A stretch of DNA of 64,000 nucleotides from Phorcus lineatus (lineage: Eukaryota > Mollusca > Gastropoda > Trochida > Trochidae). The notes below the pieces were generated by a model, which saw only the letters and a program-made list of their open reading frames with translations, searched no databases and had not been told where the DNA came from. The stretch covers positions 18,141,645 through 18,205,644 of the forward strand of contig OV121088.1 of the NCBI GenBank assembly GCA_921293015.1. The letters run 5' to 3'. Below are positions 1-13,520 of the stretch, piece after piece; position 1 is the stretch's first letter, and each line of letters opens with the position of its first letter. Position numbers and translations under genes: made by a program.

Positions 1-859
1 GAATTCAAGGATTTCTTAACCAACCACCAGCACAAGATGAAATATCATTTAAGCATCTGGTAATTAATTCCCGATTCAAAAATAATGCTAAATCTAATTG
101 CGTCTCTATGTATAATCAAATTTTAAAAAATAATGGGTAGATGACACATATGTCTCTACCTTAACTATAGGTTCGGTATCCAATACCGTATACAAAGACA
201 TTGAATGTCCGCAGTCTTCAGGTCTAGTGGTATTCTAAAGTATTCTCAAGTGTAAAGGAGACATTGAGAAAACTTCACAGCATTCTATCATTATGGTTAT
301 TTAGAGCTAATAACGTATTAATGCCTTTTAAAGGACAATTTAGATCTAAAACAGCATCTAGGGTCTCTTTAATAAAGCTTGTAAGCACGGTGAGTGTTTC
401 CATAATGGGGTTTACCGATCCAGAACAATGCCCCTATTAAGATAGCGAGTTATTGCTAATTCCCAAGGCGTACACCAGATGGCTACGTTGAAATCGTTAC
501 AGACGCCTTAAAAGTTTGAAGTTTTTAGAAACGCCGATGAATAAAGAAGGGACGCAATGTGTGTTACCTGGACTACTCTGGGTCTCTGGTTGTTTTCCTG
601 AAACGGAGCTACTCCGAGTTCACCCTATCAAATCGCATCGGTATACATTTTCTCGATATAAAAAAGGACAAGTTCCACTTGATCCCCTTAGATAGAGGCT
701 CTGAACGAATGAAAACTAAGGCTGTTCTGCTGCCGTTAAAAACTAAATATGCAATGAAATAAAAGGTCTCGCGAAATTCTTTTTAGGCAAACTCAGTGCT
801 TTTGTTGACAATGTATTATAAAAAATGACTGTCAATGTCTATACGAGCTTACCAAGCAC
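1..859. other. Gene-free left edge
   Basis: No coding region, RNA gene or clear repeat is recognisable here. The window opens on an EcoRI-type hexamer (GAATTC), which may be chance or a clone boundary. A 67-codon open frame at 559-762 has no recognisable motif, and I do not count it as a gene. Confidence 0.5.
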
Positions 860-1600
860 ATTTCTTAGTATGTAAAAGGGTATCAAACTATACCTTTTAA
901 TACATGAATATAAACACTAAGTTACCGTCCTATACATCATCCTAAATACATGCATAATATTACATGCTTCATCTCTTTATGCATGCAAGCTTACATATTC
1001 TGTATCTTACTCTATATGTGCTATCTATCCTATATTTCTTACTACATACACGGGTGACATACAATAAATCTTATGTCTACGACGTTTTCCACGTTACACC
1101 CCTTACAATAAACCATCTTTCCATACTTTGCATCTCATACTCTATACCTGCTTACCATGCTATATCATATAAATTATATCAGGTTATCCTGGCTTCAATC
1201 ATATCATATACAATCTTACAATGCTTCATTGCTTTCTTTTTACCAGGTTACCATGCTACACTGTTACAGGTTAACATTTAAAGGCTATACTGTGGTGTAA
1301 TGTCACAATTTGGAACTGATGTTACAATGGATCAATATTACAAGATTGGTAAAAGGTGACTGCGACATAAATTAAACGAAGCATAAAAAAATCCAAAATT
1401 AAAAATTACAAGATTGCATTCTAGTTGCAATTGTGATATGAAACAAGATGAGACTGAGATTACCGCGGTGCAATGCTACAAGGTGACAACTTTGTTACCA
1501 AAGTGTAATAGTACACTCTGACAGTAATGAATGCATGGTGTAATATTGCAAGAAAAATGTATGGTTTCGTTATGTAATTGTTAAATACGCTCATAAATAT
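860..1600. repeat. Degenerate G-poor and GTGTAAT-type repeats
   Basis: About 860-1,270 is visibly poor in G on the + strand and repeats diverged phrases of the form TTACCATGCTA and TATCATATA. From about 1,270 to 1,600 the text changes to diverged copies of GTGTAAT...TTACAAG phrases. The same phrases reappear at 3,895-4,345, so the two stretches probably belong to one repeat family. I see no coding content. The boundaries are approximate because the copies are old. Confidence 0.4.
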
Positions 1601-1609
1601 ATTATAAAG

Positions 1610-1756
1610 CGTCATATCTGTACATTTGGGTCGTTTGTATTCAACGAGTAGATGTAATGGAAGCGGATAAACAACGAGTTCGAAGAGCGAGTTGTTTCTT
1701 CGCTTCCATGACATCTTCGAGTTCAATACAAACGATCCAAATACACTCATATGACG
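1610..1756. repeat. Imperfect 66-bp-arm hairpin (MITE-like)
   Basis: The left arm (1,610-1,675) pairs with the right arm (1,691-1,756) around a 15-base loop. I count 12 mismatches over 66 positions (about 82%). The outer ends read CGTCATAT and ATATGACG. The arm contains GGGTCGTTTGTATTCAA, nearly the same phrase as in the second hairpin at 53,285-53,388. No target duplication is obvious. It could be an old foldback element or a hairpin-forming non-coding RNA locus. A 133-codon minus-strand open frame across it is a by-product of the palindrome. Confidence 0.7.
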
Positions 1757-2846
1757 TTCTATATCTATCACATACCCTGTTTTAATTTTAAAAACAACTT
1801 GTTTGAAATAACACACATTAACTGACACGAGGTAACGAGCATTGATACGTAATGCGAACAAGAAAGTGACCCGACAGGCTGATGTTTTGATTCCTCAATT
1901 ATCCATTTATTTCGTTGCACAGTACAACTTGAAAGGGAGTTTTCTTAATTGCTTAAACACTTTGAGAAGATAAGACTAACTTTACACTTATTAACAAAGA
2001 ACTTAATATTAGAAAAATATTTTAGGCTTCGGTGCTTCCAATGCTTAATTTGGAAATTTGAAAGTTCTTAGAATGTAGTGAAGTGTTAGACGATAATGAA
2101 AAGATAGACATTTTAAAACATACAGCAAAACTTGATATAATATTTCTAAGAAAATATTCATTTTCGCGCAAGTAAGGAAAAGTCATGGTATGCATGGGAA
2201 GTAAATGCAAAAATCGATTCTGTGAACATGTCTTTCGGAATTGTTAACAAAGACAAAAATACAAACTTTACCGTTCGCAGTCACATGTCAACCAAATCAC
2301 CAACACACGCATGAACTGCACGTGCCATGATACGCAATATAGGAATATTTGTATTTGTAATAATCGGCAAACGCGGACGTGTTACCAAGTGCAATTACAA
2401 GAAAAAAAATTGTTTTGATGATAAATACAATTCTTCTGATTCTAGATATAGTCACACCCTTTGCATCCCACCATTATCAACAAGATATGATTATAGTGAC
2501 AATGATGTTATATTGCCACAGTTAGCTTCATATTGTACAATATAACGGGTGAGTAGCAGGAAGTCGACACTTAGAAAATCCAAAGTAGCATAGAGTCGAC
2601 AGGCGGCAGACTTTGATGTTTCTTGTTTTTTCAACACAGGATTAATTTCACGGTTAACTAAAAACTCGGATTTACTCTACTCACACTTTGCGGGGGAAAA
2701 TGCGAAACAGACTGCCATATAGAGATAATGTTACTGAAATAAGAATTTATTAAAGTTGGCATATTTAAGTGCGAAACAGTTCTGTCAACAGACTGCAAAA
2801 AAACTTAAGTTAGCATATTTATTCATAATCAGGGATGTACAAACCA
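1757..2846. other. Gene-free AT-rich stretch
   Basis: Only short open frames without motifs occur (for example 2,022-2,210 minus and 2,327-2,545 plus). I see no RNA gene or repeat boundary. Confidence 0.4.
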
Positions 2847-2960
2847 AATTAGACAATAATAAAATGTGTTCACCAATTTAGACACTAGTGAAAATGTGTT
2901 CACCATTTAAGACAATAGTGAAAACAGATACACCAATTCAGACATTAAATGTAAATAGAT
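2847..2960. repeat. Short tandem array, about 30-bp unit
   Basis: About four diverged units carry the phrase TAGACAATA followed by GTGAAAATGTGTTCACCAATT or close variants. The GACA words are spaced by about 30 bases. No coding potential is seen. Confidence 0.6.
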
Positions 2961-3501
2961 AAGTGTTACTATAAAAGTGACACAGAGAATGGCAAATGCA
3001 AAGTTAGGTTTCACATTCATTCCAACTTCTCGAGGCCATCGTTCCCTGTGTATGGGTGGCTACATGTACAGGACAATAAGACACGGCGTGATGAGTTGAT
3101 ATTCTGAACGATAGGCGACATGCCTGACGATCCGAGGTGTCATCAACTCGCCGACTACATAACCAACAACTGGACGGAAGGTTACCTCCCGTTAGAAACA
3201 AGGAACCATAACACAACTGACTGTCCTAAAACCAACAACTATTTAGACGATAATGAGCAAAGCTCATCCGAATGTCTTTAAACTTTCTTAATAACGCATA
3301 GAATAAAAATGAAATCACATTGGTGCATAAATTGAAGCTGAACATCCGCTCCTATCAAGCAAAAAAGGACAGACGTCCATTCTGAAGGAACGTCTTGCAA
3401 GTGACCAGATCTCTCCAGTGGCATACACGGATGACATATCAGTTTTACTGTTAATGACATTATGTAATTTTATTTAATTATAATATGTTAGAGTAAAAAA
3501 T

Positions 3502-3673
3502 TGATATGAATTTGCTTTATTCTGATATGAATGTGATATAAATGTGAATTTCTTCTATTTGAATGTGATATATATGTGAATTTATTCTGATATGAATGTG
3601 AATTTATTCTGATATAAATGTAATATAAATGTAAAAATATTTTGATATGAATGTGATATGAATGTGATATGAA
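3502..3673. repeat. AT-rich tandem repeat, about 21-bp unit
   Basis: Diverged copies of GATATGAATGTGAATTTATT follow one another. The overlapping minus-strand open frames here (3,488-3,721 and 3,582-3,809), rich in His, Tyr, Ile and Ser, are translations of this repeat and not genes. Confidence 0.7.
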
Positions 3674-3894
3674 ATAAAAATGCATAAGGAAATCTTTCAT
3701 TCGCTTTTTTACCAATTTCAATTTTAAATAATTTTAATCCATGGCAATGGCTAAGACAACACACGCGGGCTATTGTAGTCGCTAATTGCATATGTGCTCC
3801 GAGAAACACGAAGTCGACTCGAAATTTGCTTGTTTGTTGTTACACCCTTCCAAGTGTCGACGTCCTGCGACATAACCAATATAACATTATATTA

Positions 3895-4345
3895 CAAGCT
3901 GACAGTGATGTTGCCGATGTGTAATGTGACAGCATGAAGATAATGTTGTCATGGTGTAATATTACAAGATATCACAAGTGTTGCCAGGGTTGAATAAGAC
4001 AATGTTACACTAATATTGCCATGGTATAACATAACACTATGCCACTAATATTGCCATGGTATAACATAACACTATGCCACTAATGTTGCCATGGTATAAC
4101 ATAACACTATGCCACTAATGTTGTTATGGTATAATATAACAATATTCCACTTATGTGATCAAAGTGTTATATTACAAGATGCCACTAATGTCATATCATA
4201 ACAAAATATCACTAATGTTATCATCATCTAATATAACAATATGCCACTAATTTTGTCATGGGAAGATATAACATGATTACATTAATGTTTTGTCTGTCAT
4301 AAATGAAGACCACTTATGTCATAATGGTGTAATATTACGAGATGA
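3895..4345. repeat. 35-bp tandem repeat with degenerate flanks
   Basis: The core at 4,016-4,155 has near-identical units beginning TTGCCATGGTATAACATAAC and ending ACTATGCCACTAAT. The starts 4,016, 4,051, 4,086 and 4,121 give an exact 35-base period. Flanking sequence on both sides holds older copies (GTTGTCATGGTGTAATATTACAAG). Related phrases occur at 1,270-1,600. Confidence 0.8.
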
Positions 4346-7300
4346 TGCTTAATTTTCATGACGCAACGGTACAAGATAACGCTAGGAGTAAGACTACATG
4401 TACCTAGAACTTATCCGAGTTTTGTATCTCCTACATGATGACGTCAAGTTTTTCATGGTTAATGTTTAAAAGGATGACAATAAGCTTCCCATGTTGCATC
4501 AAATTGGTAACCCGTTTACATTACCTCGCTTAGGTTTATGCAAGAACACCATTCTTGACTGTATTTCTCGTTACGATTACATGTTTAGTTTCAAATGATT
4601 TTGCTTAAATGTTCTAAGGATGAAATAAACAAATAATGATCAGGATTTGTGCATTGAAATAGCTTCCGTACTACTCAGACGATCTTGGTAATGCAGTTAC
4701 TGTATACAGGAGAAATTCTAGATTCTTCAAATTCATCACATGAAGCTTTGTGCATTAAGCAACTTTCTCTCTAATATAGTTTCACATGTATGGATAAATA
4801 TAGTGAGACTTGCTGTCTAATTCAAGCGATAATGGAACGTAGGCAAGTACAAACAATGATTTCTTATTTCTGGCAGCACTTATACGTCGATTGTGGTAAG
4901 CAAGAAATAGACAAAGCATGAATCAAACTTCTTGATTGTTACATTATACAGTCTATGATGTAAATGAATACCAGTCATAAGGCCTTTTTACTGGAAAATA
5001 TCTGATTTTTAACAAATCTTTTCGATAAAGCCTGTGGCAGAGTTATCGTTCTTACAAGACCCTCCACTTGTCGAGGCGTGAAAGCGCTAAGCGCACGCAC
5101 ATTTGTGTTACTGTGTGTCTGACAAAAAGAGATGCGAGGGTTATTTGTCCCGCCTTTGAAAGTTTCTCGGGCATGTAAAACACACTGTAACCGTCCGGGC
5201 GATAACATTAAGAGTCACTCAACACTGTTCAGAGTCAACAATGCTTAAAATTGCTCTAAGATTGGCTTTGAAACGTTATACAAGGGAAAGAATAGATTTC
5301 ACTCTATTGGCCCTTTCCCGGTGTAAAAGTAGAATCGGAAATGAGGGTGAAACAGGAGGTGCATGAGGGTAACCCGCGAGTGCAAAGTAATTTCGCTTCT
5401 TCACAATGTCCCATATCGGACTACATCGGCGTAATTGCAAGTGTTACATGACAGTTTATTCAGCAAATAATATTAAAATATTTTATTGGGTTTTGACGGC
5501 TTTTCAGAATAAATGATCATTATGAAGCTATCGTTTTCACATCATCGCAGAAAATTGATGCAATGTTCCCAAAGATACTGGGTTTTTTTAACAATAGACA
5601 ACGTAACCGACCTAATTTTTAGGGATTTCGGGTGTAAGTTTGCAAAACATCCTGAAGAGATCTGCCTCAGTGTCATATCAATTAGATGTTGAATTAAAAA
5701 GTTGAAGTTGAAAATGTTAGAGAATATCTGAAAACATCAGAATGAAAATAGGCTATATACTCCCATGAGTATGAACTCATGGTGTATTGTCATTCTTGTT
5801 TAAACCAAAAAACTAGAGCTTGTCATATCATTTGGTAAGTGTGACCCATAACCCATTGCGGCTGCACTCGCGCATTTAGAAAGCAACAGTCGAGCGACGT
5901 CTCTTTGTTTTTCGTCTGATAACTTCAAAATAGAGCTTGCAAAGCATTGAGTCAAGATGGCGCCGCTTTCACTGCGCATGACAGCACCCATTTACATCAG
6001 GCTTATGTCGTAATTGCCAGATCTCCTTAGCTTAGCGCTTCTGACGGCAATCGAAGAAATTGGAATCGTTTAATCACAGGACTTTACTGTTACCCGCATT
6101 TCCAAATTGTATGAAGTCTAAGAAGATTATTCATAAAAGTATTGAGTACAATTCTTTGTGAAGCTCACGCGACATCACGGCAGCAAGTCCGCTCAAAATA
6201 ATGTTGTTTATGCGCACATATCGGCCATTAAGAGAATTAAAAAGGCTTAAAGTTATCTGTTTAGAATGTGTTCAGTGGAATTCAATGAAGAGATGGAATA
6301 TGGCACTATTATGGGGGCTTACCTGTAGGGCCATAAAGTAATTAATGACCGCAAATACATCCAGCTCTGGAACCGTGTAACTCTGGACTACACCAATAGA
6401 TTATATACGAGAAAGATGTATGTTTATTTGAAATGTTAAATTAATGTGTAATTCTGCCCTCCTTATATCACTTTTAATGAAAGTTTGTTGATAAATGGCC
6501 GTCATTACCCCACCGTTTTGCAATTCAACAAGAATACATTCGTCATGACACGGCGGCGCCTCAACAGCTTATTAAAAATGTTCTCCTTGATTATATATCC
6601 AGCCTGTACCCGCATCAGCATTTTAATCCGTATAATAACATTTACAGACGAAAGCAATCAATTGCGTATAAATTAATCAACCGAACGAAAACTAGGTAAA
6701 ATATTTCCCAAAACACAGTGACACTAATATCTTTCACAAACATTCTAGATAAATGATCCTCGACAGGAAAACCTTCCACCCCATTTGTCGTTCCCTATGG
6801 AGGAATTAATAGTAGACAATCCTCTGTCAAAGCGGTCGTTATTGTGATATAACTGCTCGCTAAACTACGATTTATTGAAATCTCGTCTGGTCGGGGCTTT
6901 ACCCACAGTCTCTGATGCACGGGGATAAACTCCTACTCAGATGGTATGTATTTCACTTAAACAGTAGTAGGCTACCTCTCGTCTTGTATACCGATTGAAA
7001 GGTCGGTACAAATGATTCACGTGTACCTTTTGCCGTAGAGCCTGGCCCTAAAAGGAGTCTGTCGTTTGAGATATATTGCAAAGGGTTGAGTTGTATAAAT
7101 GTCCGGATATCAGTTTCTAACAATGCTGAAATATGATTCTATGAACGATCATTGTCATTTTTATAATCTCATAAAAAGTCCTAGATTATTGACAATAGTT
7201 ATTGAAAGTGAAATGCGAATGCCTCATGAGCAAAATTGTTTTCCTGTGCCATTTACGAATACGTTTCAAATCCGTTATTGCAATAAAGTTTCAGCAATTT

Positions 7301-8739
7301 TTTCCATTCTACAAAATTGTTTTTAATATTCAATATGATGGCAATTACGCTTGTTGTTTTTGTGAACTCAAATCACATTAAAAAAAAGATTTAATTGATC
7401 ATATTTCAAGTATTTCTTGTAACGACGATATTCCCTATGTCTAAATGCTGCCTGGAGTCTCATTACAGGTTTGCTAATACAAAGCTTCTCGATATCCTGA
7501 CCAAGGCCATCACCGGGGAGTTAGAGTTCAGGTAACAATGTACAGGGGAACCAACGACTTTCAAACGGTTTGTACACTTTACCGATGTCATGAATAACGT
7601 CGCCATCCATGTCCTTTTCTGAAAAAGAGAATATTATAAATGCATAAAGATGTTGTTTAGGCGGTCACAATAATGACTTATGCATATCGGTTTCCAAATG
7701 GACAGGGGCTAGTGTTCGACGTCTTCAAATTTTCTCAAAAAGGAGGGTGATCCCCCTTTTCAGTAAGCTAAGACATCAGTGCATATTATTTCTATTTGAT
7801 TAGTAACAGGCAATTCGTCAATTCTATTGATCACAACAGAACAGAACTTTATTTCGCTCGCAGGTATGTATACATAGCTTTCTGGGGGTTTAACAGAACA
7901 TGTTAACAGAATAATGGAGGATAAACATATAAATCGACAGGGTAATTGGTATAACATGTAGGGCTATTAATAATTATGTCATAAAAATTAGCTTAATTGT
8001 TCAATACACTTATTTTATGGCTATAAAATAATACAGTGGCATTATATACAGATTGGTCGTGACGATACTAATCTGTGATTCACATTTTTCTAAATTCAAT
8101 AAATACTTTGAAAATGAACATGTAATGATATTCGTCACCAATGGCATTAGTATGATATAATTTACAACATTTTTCTACACATTCCACGTTCTGCCATCTA
8201 TCCATTTTAACTGGCAGTCTATGACAAGCGTGAAGATAGATAAATATTTCATGAATATACAGGTTGGATAGGTTCTATTCAAAATAACAATTTATTTTAA
8301 AAAGCTTATAAACTTTACATTTGGTTGAGTTATTTACACAAGAAAGCAAATGCTGTATAAATTGATCGTTAAGGCAGTTTCATACCTTCAGTCACTTAAC
8401 AGAAATAAACATTGATTAACCCATATATGATATAATTACCAGGGTCTGCCAAAATGCATTTTATGAAATTAACCGATTTATAAGGATATATTGCATATGA
8501 GTTACAAAAATGTATGTACAAAATAATATATAAAGTCGATGAAGTTTTGTCTGATTTTCCAGTTAACAAATTACCCAAAAATACATCGCTTTTATTTTGA
8601 CATCAATACTCAGTTGCTCGCATTTTTACCGTTTAAAAAGAAAATAGTGAGCTCTTCTAACATGATAATATCTTTACAAACAATGCAAAAAATCGCCGAA
8701 TTATTTGTTAATTGGTTTTCAAACTTGTAAAACGGAACA
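4346..8739. other. Gene-free intergenic DNA
   Basis: No coding region is supported. Open frames of 60-77 codons occur (for example 4,975-5,208, 5,800-5,991 and 7,099-7,326), but they have no recognisable domain, no splice context and no strand-consistent codon pattern. The stretch about 4,980-5,400 is less AT-rich than its surroundings. A perfect 8-bp hairpin, CCATGAGT/ACTCATGG, lies at about 5,763-5,782. Confidence 0.45.
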
Positions 8740-9360
8740 TAAGTGTTTAAAAACCCAATCACATAGCTGCATTATCAATGTCGCTGTAGCGCTGGTAACA
8801 GCCAATCAAAGGCATTGTCACATGGCTGACTTGTTCCCGTTGACAGTTCCTGGATAAGTGTCTACAGTAAACGGGCCACTGAAGCAAATTGACCGAAATA
8901 AATACATTTGTAGGTTAGCTCCCGACAAGGGCTCCGAGCGAATCGGATTAAAAATAGGGCGCCGGCAGATCACTTGATTTTATCGGGAAAATGCTCTGGA
9001 GATTCTTCATGACTCGTTGATGCAGTGTGCAGACTGATCTCCAAAAGCTTAATCGTTGGAACTAGGATTTTAGCAGCTTTGTTATTTCCTACTTAGCGAG
9101 AGCTTACTCTGGTGCCTAATCAAGCGATTTCCCTACTCTATCATTTAATTGCGCAAATTGCCTCAGGATCAACTCCTAGCGTAGAACGGGGGATGAACAC
9201 GTTCTAATCCGCTGTAAAATATAGTCCCATTAAGACGCAGCTTTTGTGTACTTGGTGCTACCTCTAGGTTTGATTGGCAACTTCATTGTCACCCGATCGA
9301 AGATACCATCAAACTGTCTGACAATACGACCGTTCAGCCGCTGAAGTGTTCTCTAAATAT
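8740..9360. promoter_or_regulatory. Candidate enhancer block A
   Basis: The sequence is clearly less AT-rich and less repetitive than its flanks. It holds words typical of developmental enhancers, including CCAATCAAAGG (TCF/LEF-like), TTGACAG and CTGTCTGACA (Meis/TGIF-like), and TCATTTAATTG (homeodomain-like). No open frame is long enough to explain the composition. The call rests on composition and short motifs only. Confidence 0.25.
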
Positions 9361-12300
9361 TTTCATTTCTTTATCAGAACGTACAAAGAACTCAAATGAA
9401 ATGTTTTTTTCATATCAATGGATTCCATCTCTACTTAAGCGGTAATGTTTAAGATAAACACCAACGATAATGAATTGATTCTTTATTTGATTAGCGGTAT
9501 AGCATTCTTTGTTGACATTCCAACTTTTGAAACCAAATATAAACAAACATTAATTCATTACATCATCTGTAGGGCCATGTACTGGTTTGGTGTTCTATGG
9601 AATTAACATTCATGTATGTCAGGAGGTCTACTTAATCTTTCAGTCATTATCAGCAGGGTATAGGACTGGCACGTGTTTGATGCAAAGGTTTATTTTAAAC
9701 ATCTCTGCTCCTATAGAATCTTATCAAAGAAGACTCGATGATAATATTTTACTAAAATACCATAACGAAGTCTCCAGAACAGTAAATGACATTGTGCGAG
9801 ATATTGGGTGGGAAAAGATTATGGAAATCTTTGCTGTAACGATTGTCATGTTGCCAAGGCACGTGCTGCAATAAGTGCCATTTAACATTCTAGAGTACAT
9901 ATGCACTTCCTCACTTTTCAATTTGACGTTACAATTTCCGTTATATCTATATGTGGCAGACATTTGATAAAGGATTAGCTTTAAGAGAACACTTATCTAT
10001 ACCCATCACGTGTACATGTTAATGCTGATAGCGTCTCTTATAAAGCTGACATGAACATAAGAACATGTTAACGTTATAGCACCACTGTGCCGTGTATCCC
10101 CAAAACGCGAAACAATAACGATTTTTTCATTTAAGAGAATGATACTAAATTACATCCTGCAAGCACGAGCAATCAGGATATGAGTAATGATTAAAGGTTA
10201 TCACACTGTTTGCATAAGGGTAGGTTCTGCGAGTCGCGCATCAGACAACTGTACAATGTGAGCTCACACATGAGAACCGGTGTCAGTTAATTAGCACTTA
10301 ACAACATTAGGAAGCATGACACAGTCAACTTGATGAACATCGAGACAATATCGATCATTGCAATAATTACATCTCGCTTGTAAGCTTGCTAGTCACGGAA
10401 GGGACTGGTCACTGGACGTTGTAGCAACTATTACGTATAGTGTTAATTTCAGTGCACATCCCCAAACGAACTCGTCGAAGGGGATATAACTCTCGGAACA
10501 AGAGTATATAATGTTTGCTCGCCAATCTACGGTAATGATGAATTCCACGATCAGTTGCGATGCGCCAACTATGTTCCTCACTTAAGCGGGAGTCAGAACC
10601 GATAATTGGTATCGGGAGTCACTCATCGTTTCAAACACTCCTGTCATCTAAGGCGTTTGAAATGAAAGCATATGTAGTAAGTAAAAGGTGTAACAAGTGT
10701 TCACATTTATGTCAGGAACATTACATTCTGCAACAATCGGCTGTAATGGTTCTGAATGAATTAGAAAGCATGAAAGCTTCTGTTTAGCCTATAGATAAAT
10801 ACCATCAGATAGATCATTCCTGATTATTTGATATATCTTGTTAATGTTATTCAATAGTTTATCATGTGCTTAGCACTGACAATTTGTATCTTTATCAGAT
10901 ATACTTACAGTAGCGTTTATTTCACAAACACCAAAGAATAATCTAGTGGATCATTTGTTGAATATATTTTCACCACTATATCACTGACATGAAACAACAC
11001 CACTTTTACATTATCATAGTTGCAATTATCATATAGATGCCATTCTATTTGGTGAACAAAATTCGTCTTACGGTACCCCAGCACGAACTTCTATAGAGGT
11101 ACATTTAACTTTTTGTTCCATAGCTTTATGACCGATACACATAGTTTAATGTTAGATTTGCATTTGCATAAACACACACACTGTTTATTACCTAATGCTA
11201 GTTGACTCTCTTATGGTGAAACATAAGTAATGACATGCTATGATAATGCTAATTATTATGCATATGTGCACATTTGCCGCACGATGATTTCAAAGCGAGT
11301 AGCCGCCCCTGTGTCCTAAAACCTGAGAAGACTGTCGCAAAATAAGGAGATAAATCCATACTGTTTATTTTCGGGTTGACTCTCGATTCGTACATGTCAT
11401 GTCACACACTTCCTCAACGTATTTCTGAATAAGGAATGTGGACAGCAAAAAGATCAACAACAACAACAACAATATTAAATAAAATAATGATAATGTTAAT
11501 GAAGATGATTTAAATAAATTTATAAGTGGTCTTATTCAATCAAACTGAGTATACAATAATCACCTTATAATTTTTCTGGAATACGAAATTCGTAGAAATC
11601 TATTTCAAAGGGGGACCGATTCGAACATAGCCTACCGATTGAAAGGTTAAATGCTAAGTCAAACGTCATTAATCTACACATATAAAAAACGATAAGAAAA
11701 AAAATCGTTTTAAAACTTCAGAACTTACATTGATGTACAAAAGTTAATTTGACAAGATGATTAATTTCAGTAACTGGTTTGATTGTTTTTGAACAAGAAA
11801 AATATATATTTTCAAAGCAGCTATGAGACAAACAGCTGCCCAATAAACAGGCGGTGAAGTTCATCGATTCTTTGAAACTCTCATTAATTGCAAATTAACA
11901 ATGATATTGTCCTTTCAGTTTCATCTTACTCCCTTTATTCATTTTATTGCTTTATGCCTTTTTAAAATTGTTTTAAACATATTCATGAGTTATATTACAC
12001 AAAAAGTTCAAGCAAAGATCATTCGTTAAAATAACTCGAGCATTAAATTGAAGATTGACGTTAAATATCGAACATCAAACCGTTGTAATTATACATCTTC
12101 ATGGAAATGATAAAATAACAAATTTTATTACGTTGTTTAATAATTTATTTGTTGGAACATCTGTCTTGTAATTCAATGATATAACTAGAACTGTTGGCAA
12201 CTTTCGAAGTGTCTATTGAACTCTACAATTATGCTTAGCGTATAGAAAACCGACTATTTTATTGTAGATGTTTTCGAATAAAACACAATTACATACTATC

Positions 12301-13010
12301 ATAAAACTACCTTGAAAAATGTAATGTTATGTTATTGGGACGAGTATGAATATGTAAATTCAATGTGACATTAGTAAAAATATTTTAAGAAATTATACTG
12401 TCAAGAGGAGGGCAGATTTTACTTTTAGCTTTTTTCGACATTGCTGTATACTAAAGAACCGTGTATGTAGTACAGTATGGCGAGAATAGTATTGCCTGAA
12501 GAAGTATTTGTCGTTCAAAATGAGTAGTGATAAACCTATAGTACAAAAGCGTATTGTACATTCTGAAGAAAAATAATATTTTATTTCGGTGTCGCTTACT
12601 ATTACATTTATCACACATGTGGTATGATGAAACTTATTACGTGATTTAAAATATTACAGGTAAATCAATAGACCTACGAGACACCACAATACAATGATTC
12701 ATATTTGAAATGATATGAAAAAATTCATTATCATTTGCATATCTCATTATCAAGCCATCATCTTATATATGTTACTCATCGAAGATAATAGATTAAGAAA
12801 ACCACACGTACAATTTATAGGCGGACAACAACATGAGGCAAATGGTTACATTTTCATCAATTTACGAATTAATACATTGAAATGTTACTGGACTAAAATC
12901 ATATTTGCTTAGTTAAAATGGAATAAACACAGTCCAAACCAACAAGACACATATAGTAGCACGTGGTCATGTGCAGAGCCCAGTTCCACCGCTACAGCAA
13001 ATGTATAGCA
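9361..13010. other. Gene-free AT-rich DNA
   Basis: No gene is recognised. The longest plus-strand open frame, 9,587-9,874 (95 codons), reads somewhat protein-like but has no motif I recognise and no neighbouring splice structure. A short (CAA)n run is at about 11,456-11,471. The rest is AT-rich and unremarkable. Confidence 0.4.
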
Positions 13011-13112
13011 ACATTGGGCGTAGCTCGCCGGATAGGTGGGTGACCTTATGGTACTGAAAGGTAGCAAGGTGATTTCCTACCCCTTACAGATACATGATTT
13101 AAAAGACTTGTG

Positions 13113-13154
<42 letters not shown>

Positions 13155-13520
13155 TACATTTTAACGCCTAATATCCAGTGCGAGTGCTCACTGGCGGTAC
13201 ATTATTACCCTGAAGGAATTGTATTACAGCAGCTACTTAGCGCTCCCGTACTTCCCTTATTCAGGTACCCATTTATACAGCTGTGATGCCCTTATGGGTG
13301 AGTGATTTTATTAAAAATGTGCCCCTGTTCAAATGGGTACCTGGTACAAGTTATGTTGAAGGTGACCCTTCAGCGACTACATGTCAGCCCGGGTAAGACC
13401 AGGGCAATGGAACATAGAGCACTTTGAGACCACCGGTAGACATAGGTTGCTATAGAAAACCTATCCATTATTATTAGTATTGTTATTGTTGTTGTTGTTA
13501 TTATCATTATAAATTGTTGA
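13011..13520. repeat. Repeat unit bounded by AAT and ATT microsatellites
   Basis: A less AT-rich stretch is preceded by a (TAA)n run at about 13,112-13,154 and followed by an ATT/GTT-rich run at about 13,470-13,510. It therefore begins and ends in inverted microsatellites. Inside is a perfect 13-bp inverted repeat, CAGGTACCCATTT (13,262-13,274) and AAATGGGTACCTG (13,331-13,343). This suggests a non-autonomous mobile element, but I do not recognise the family and see no clear target duplication. Confidence 0.45.
13112..13154. repeat. (AAT)n microsatellite
   Basis: A pure trinucleotide run of about 14 units, at the left edge of the possible repeat unit. Confidence 0.95.

Noticed and set aside
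1460..1861. 133-codon minus-strand open frame
   Set aside because: It runs across a palindrome and degenerate repeat and has no domain signature.
9587..9874. 95-codon open frame that reads somewhat protein-like
   Set aside because: No recognisable motif, no splice context and no homologue I can name; length is within chance for this window.
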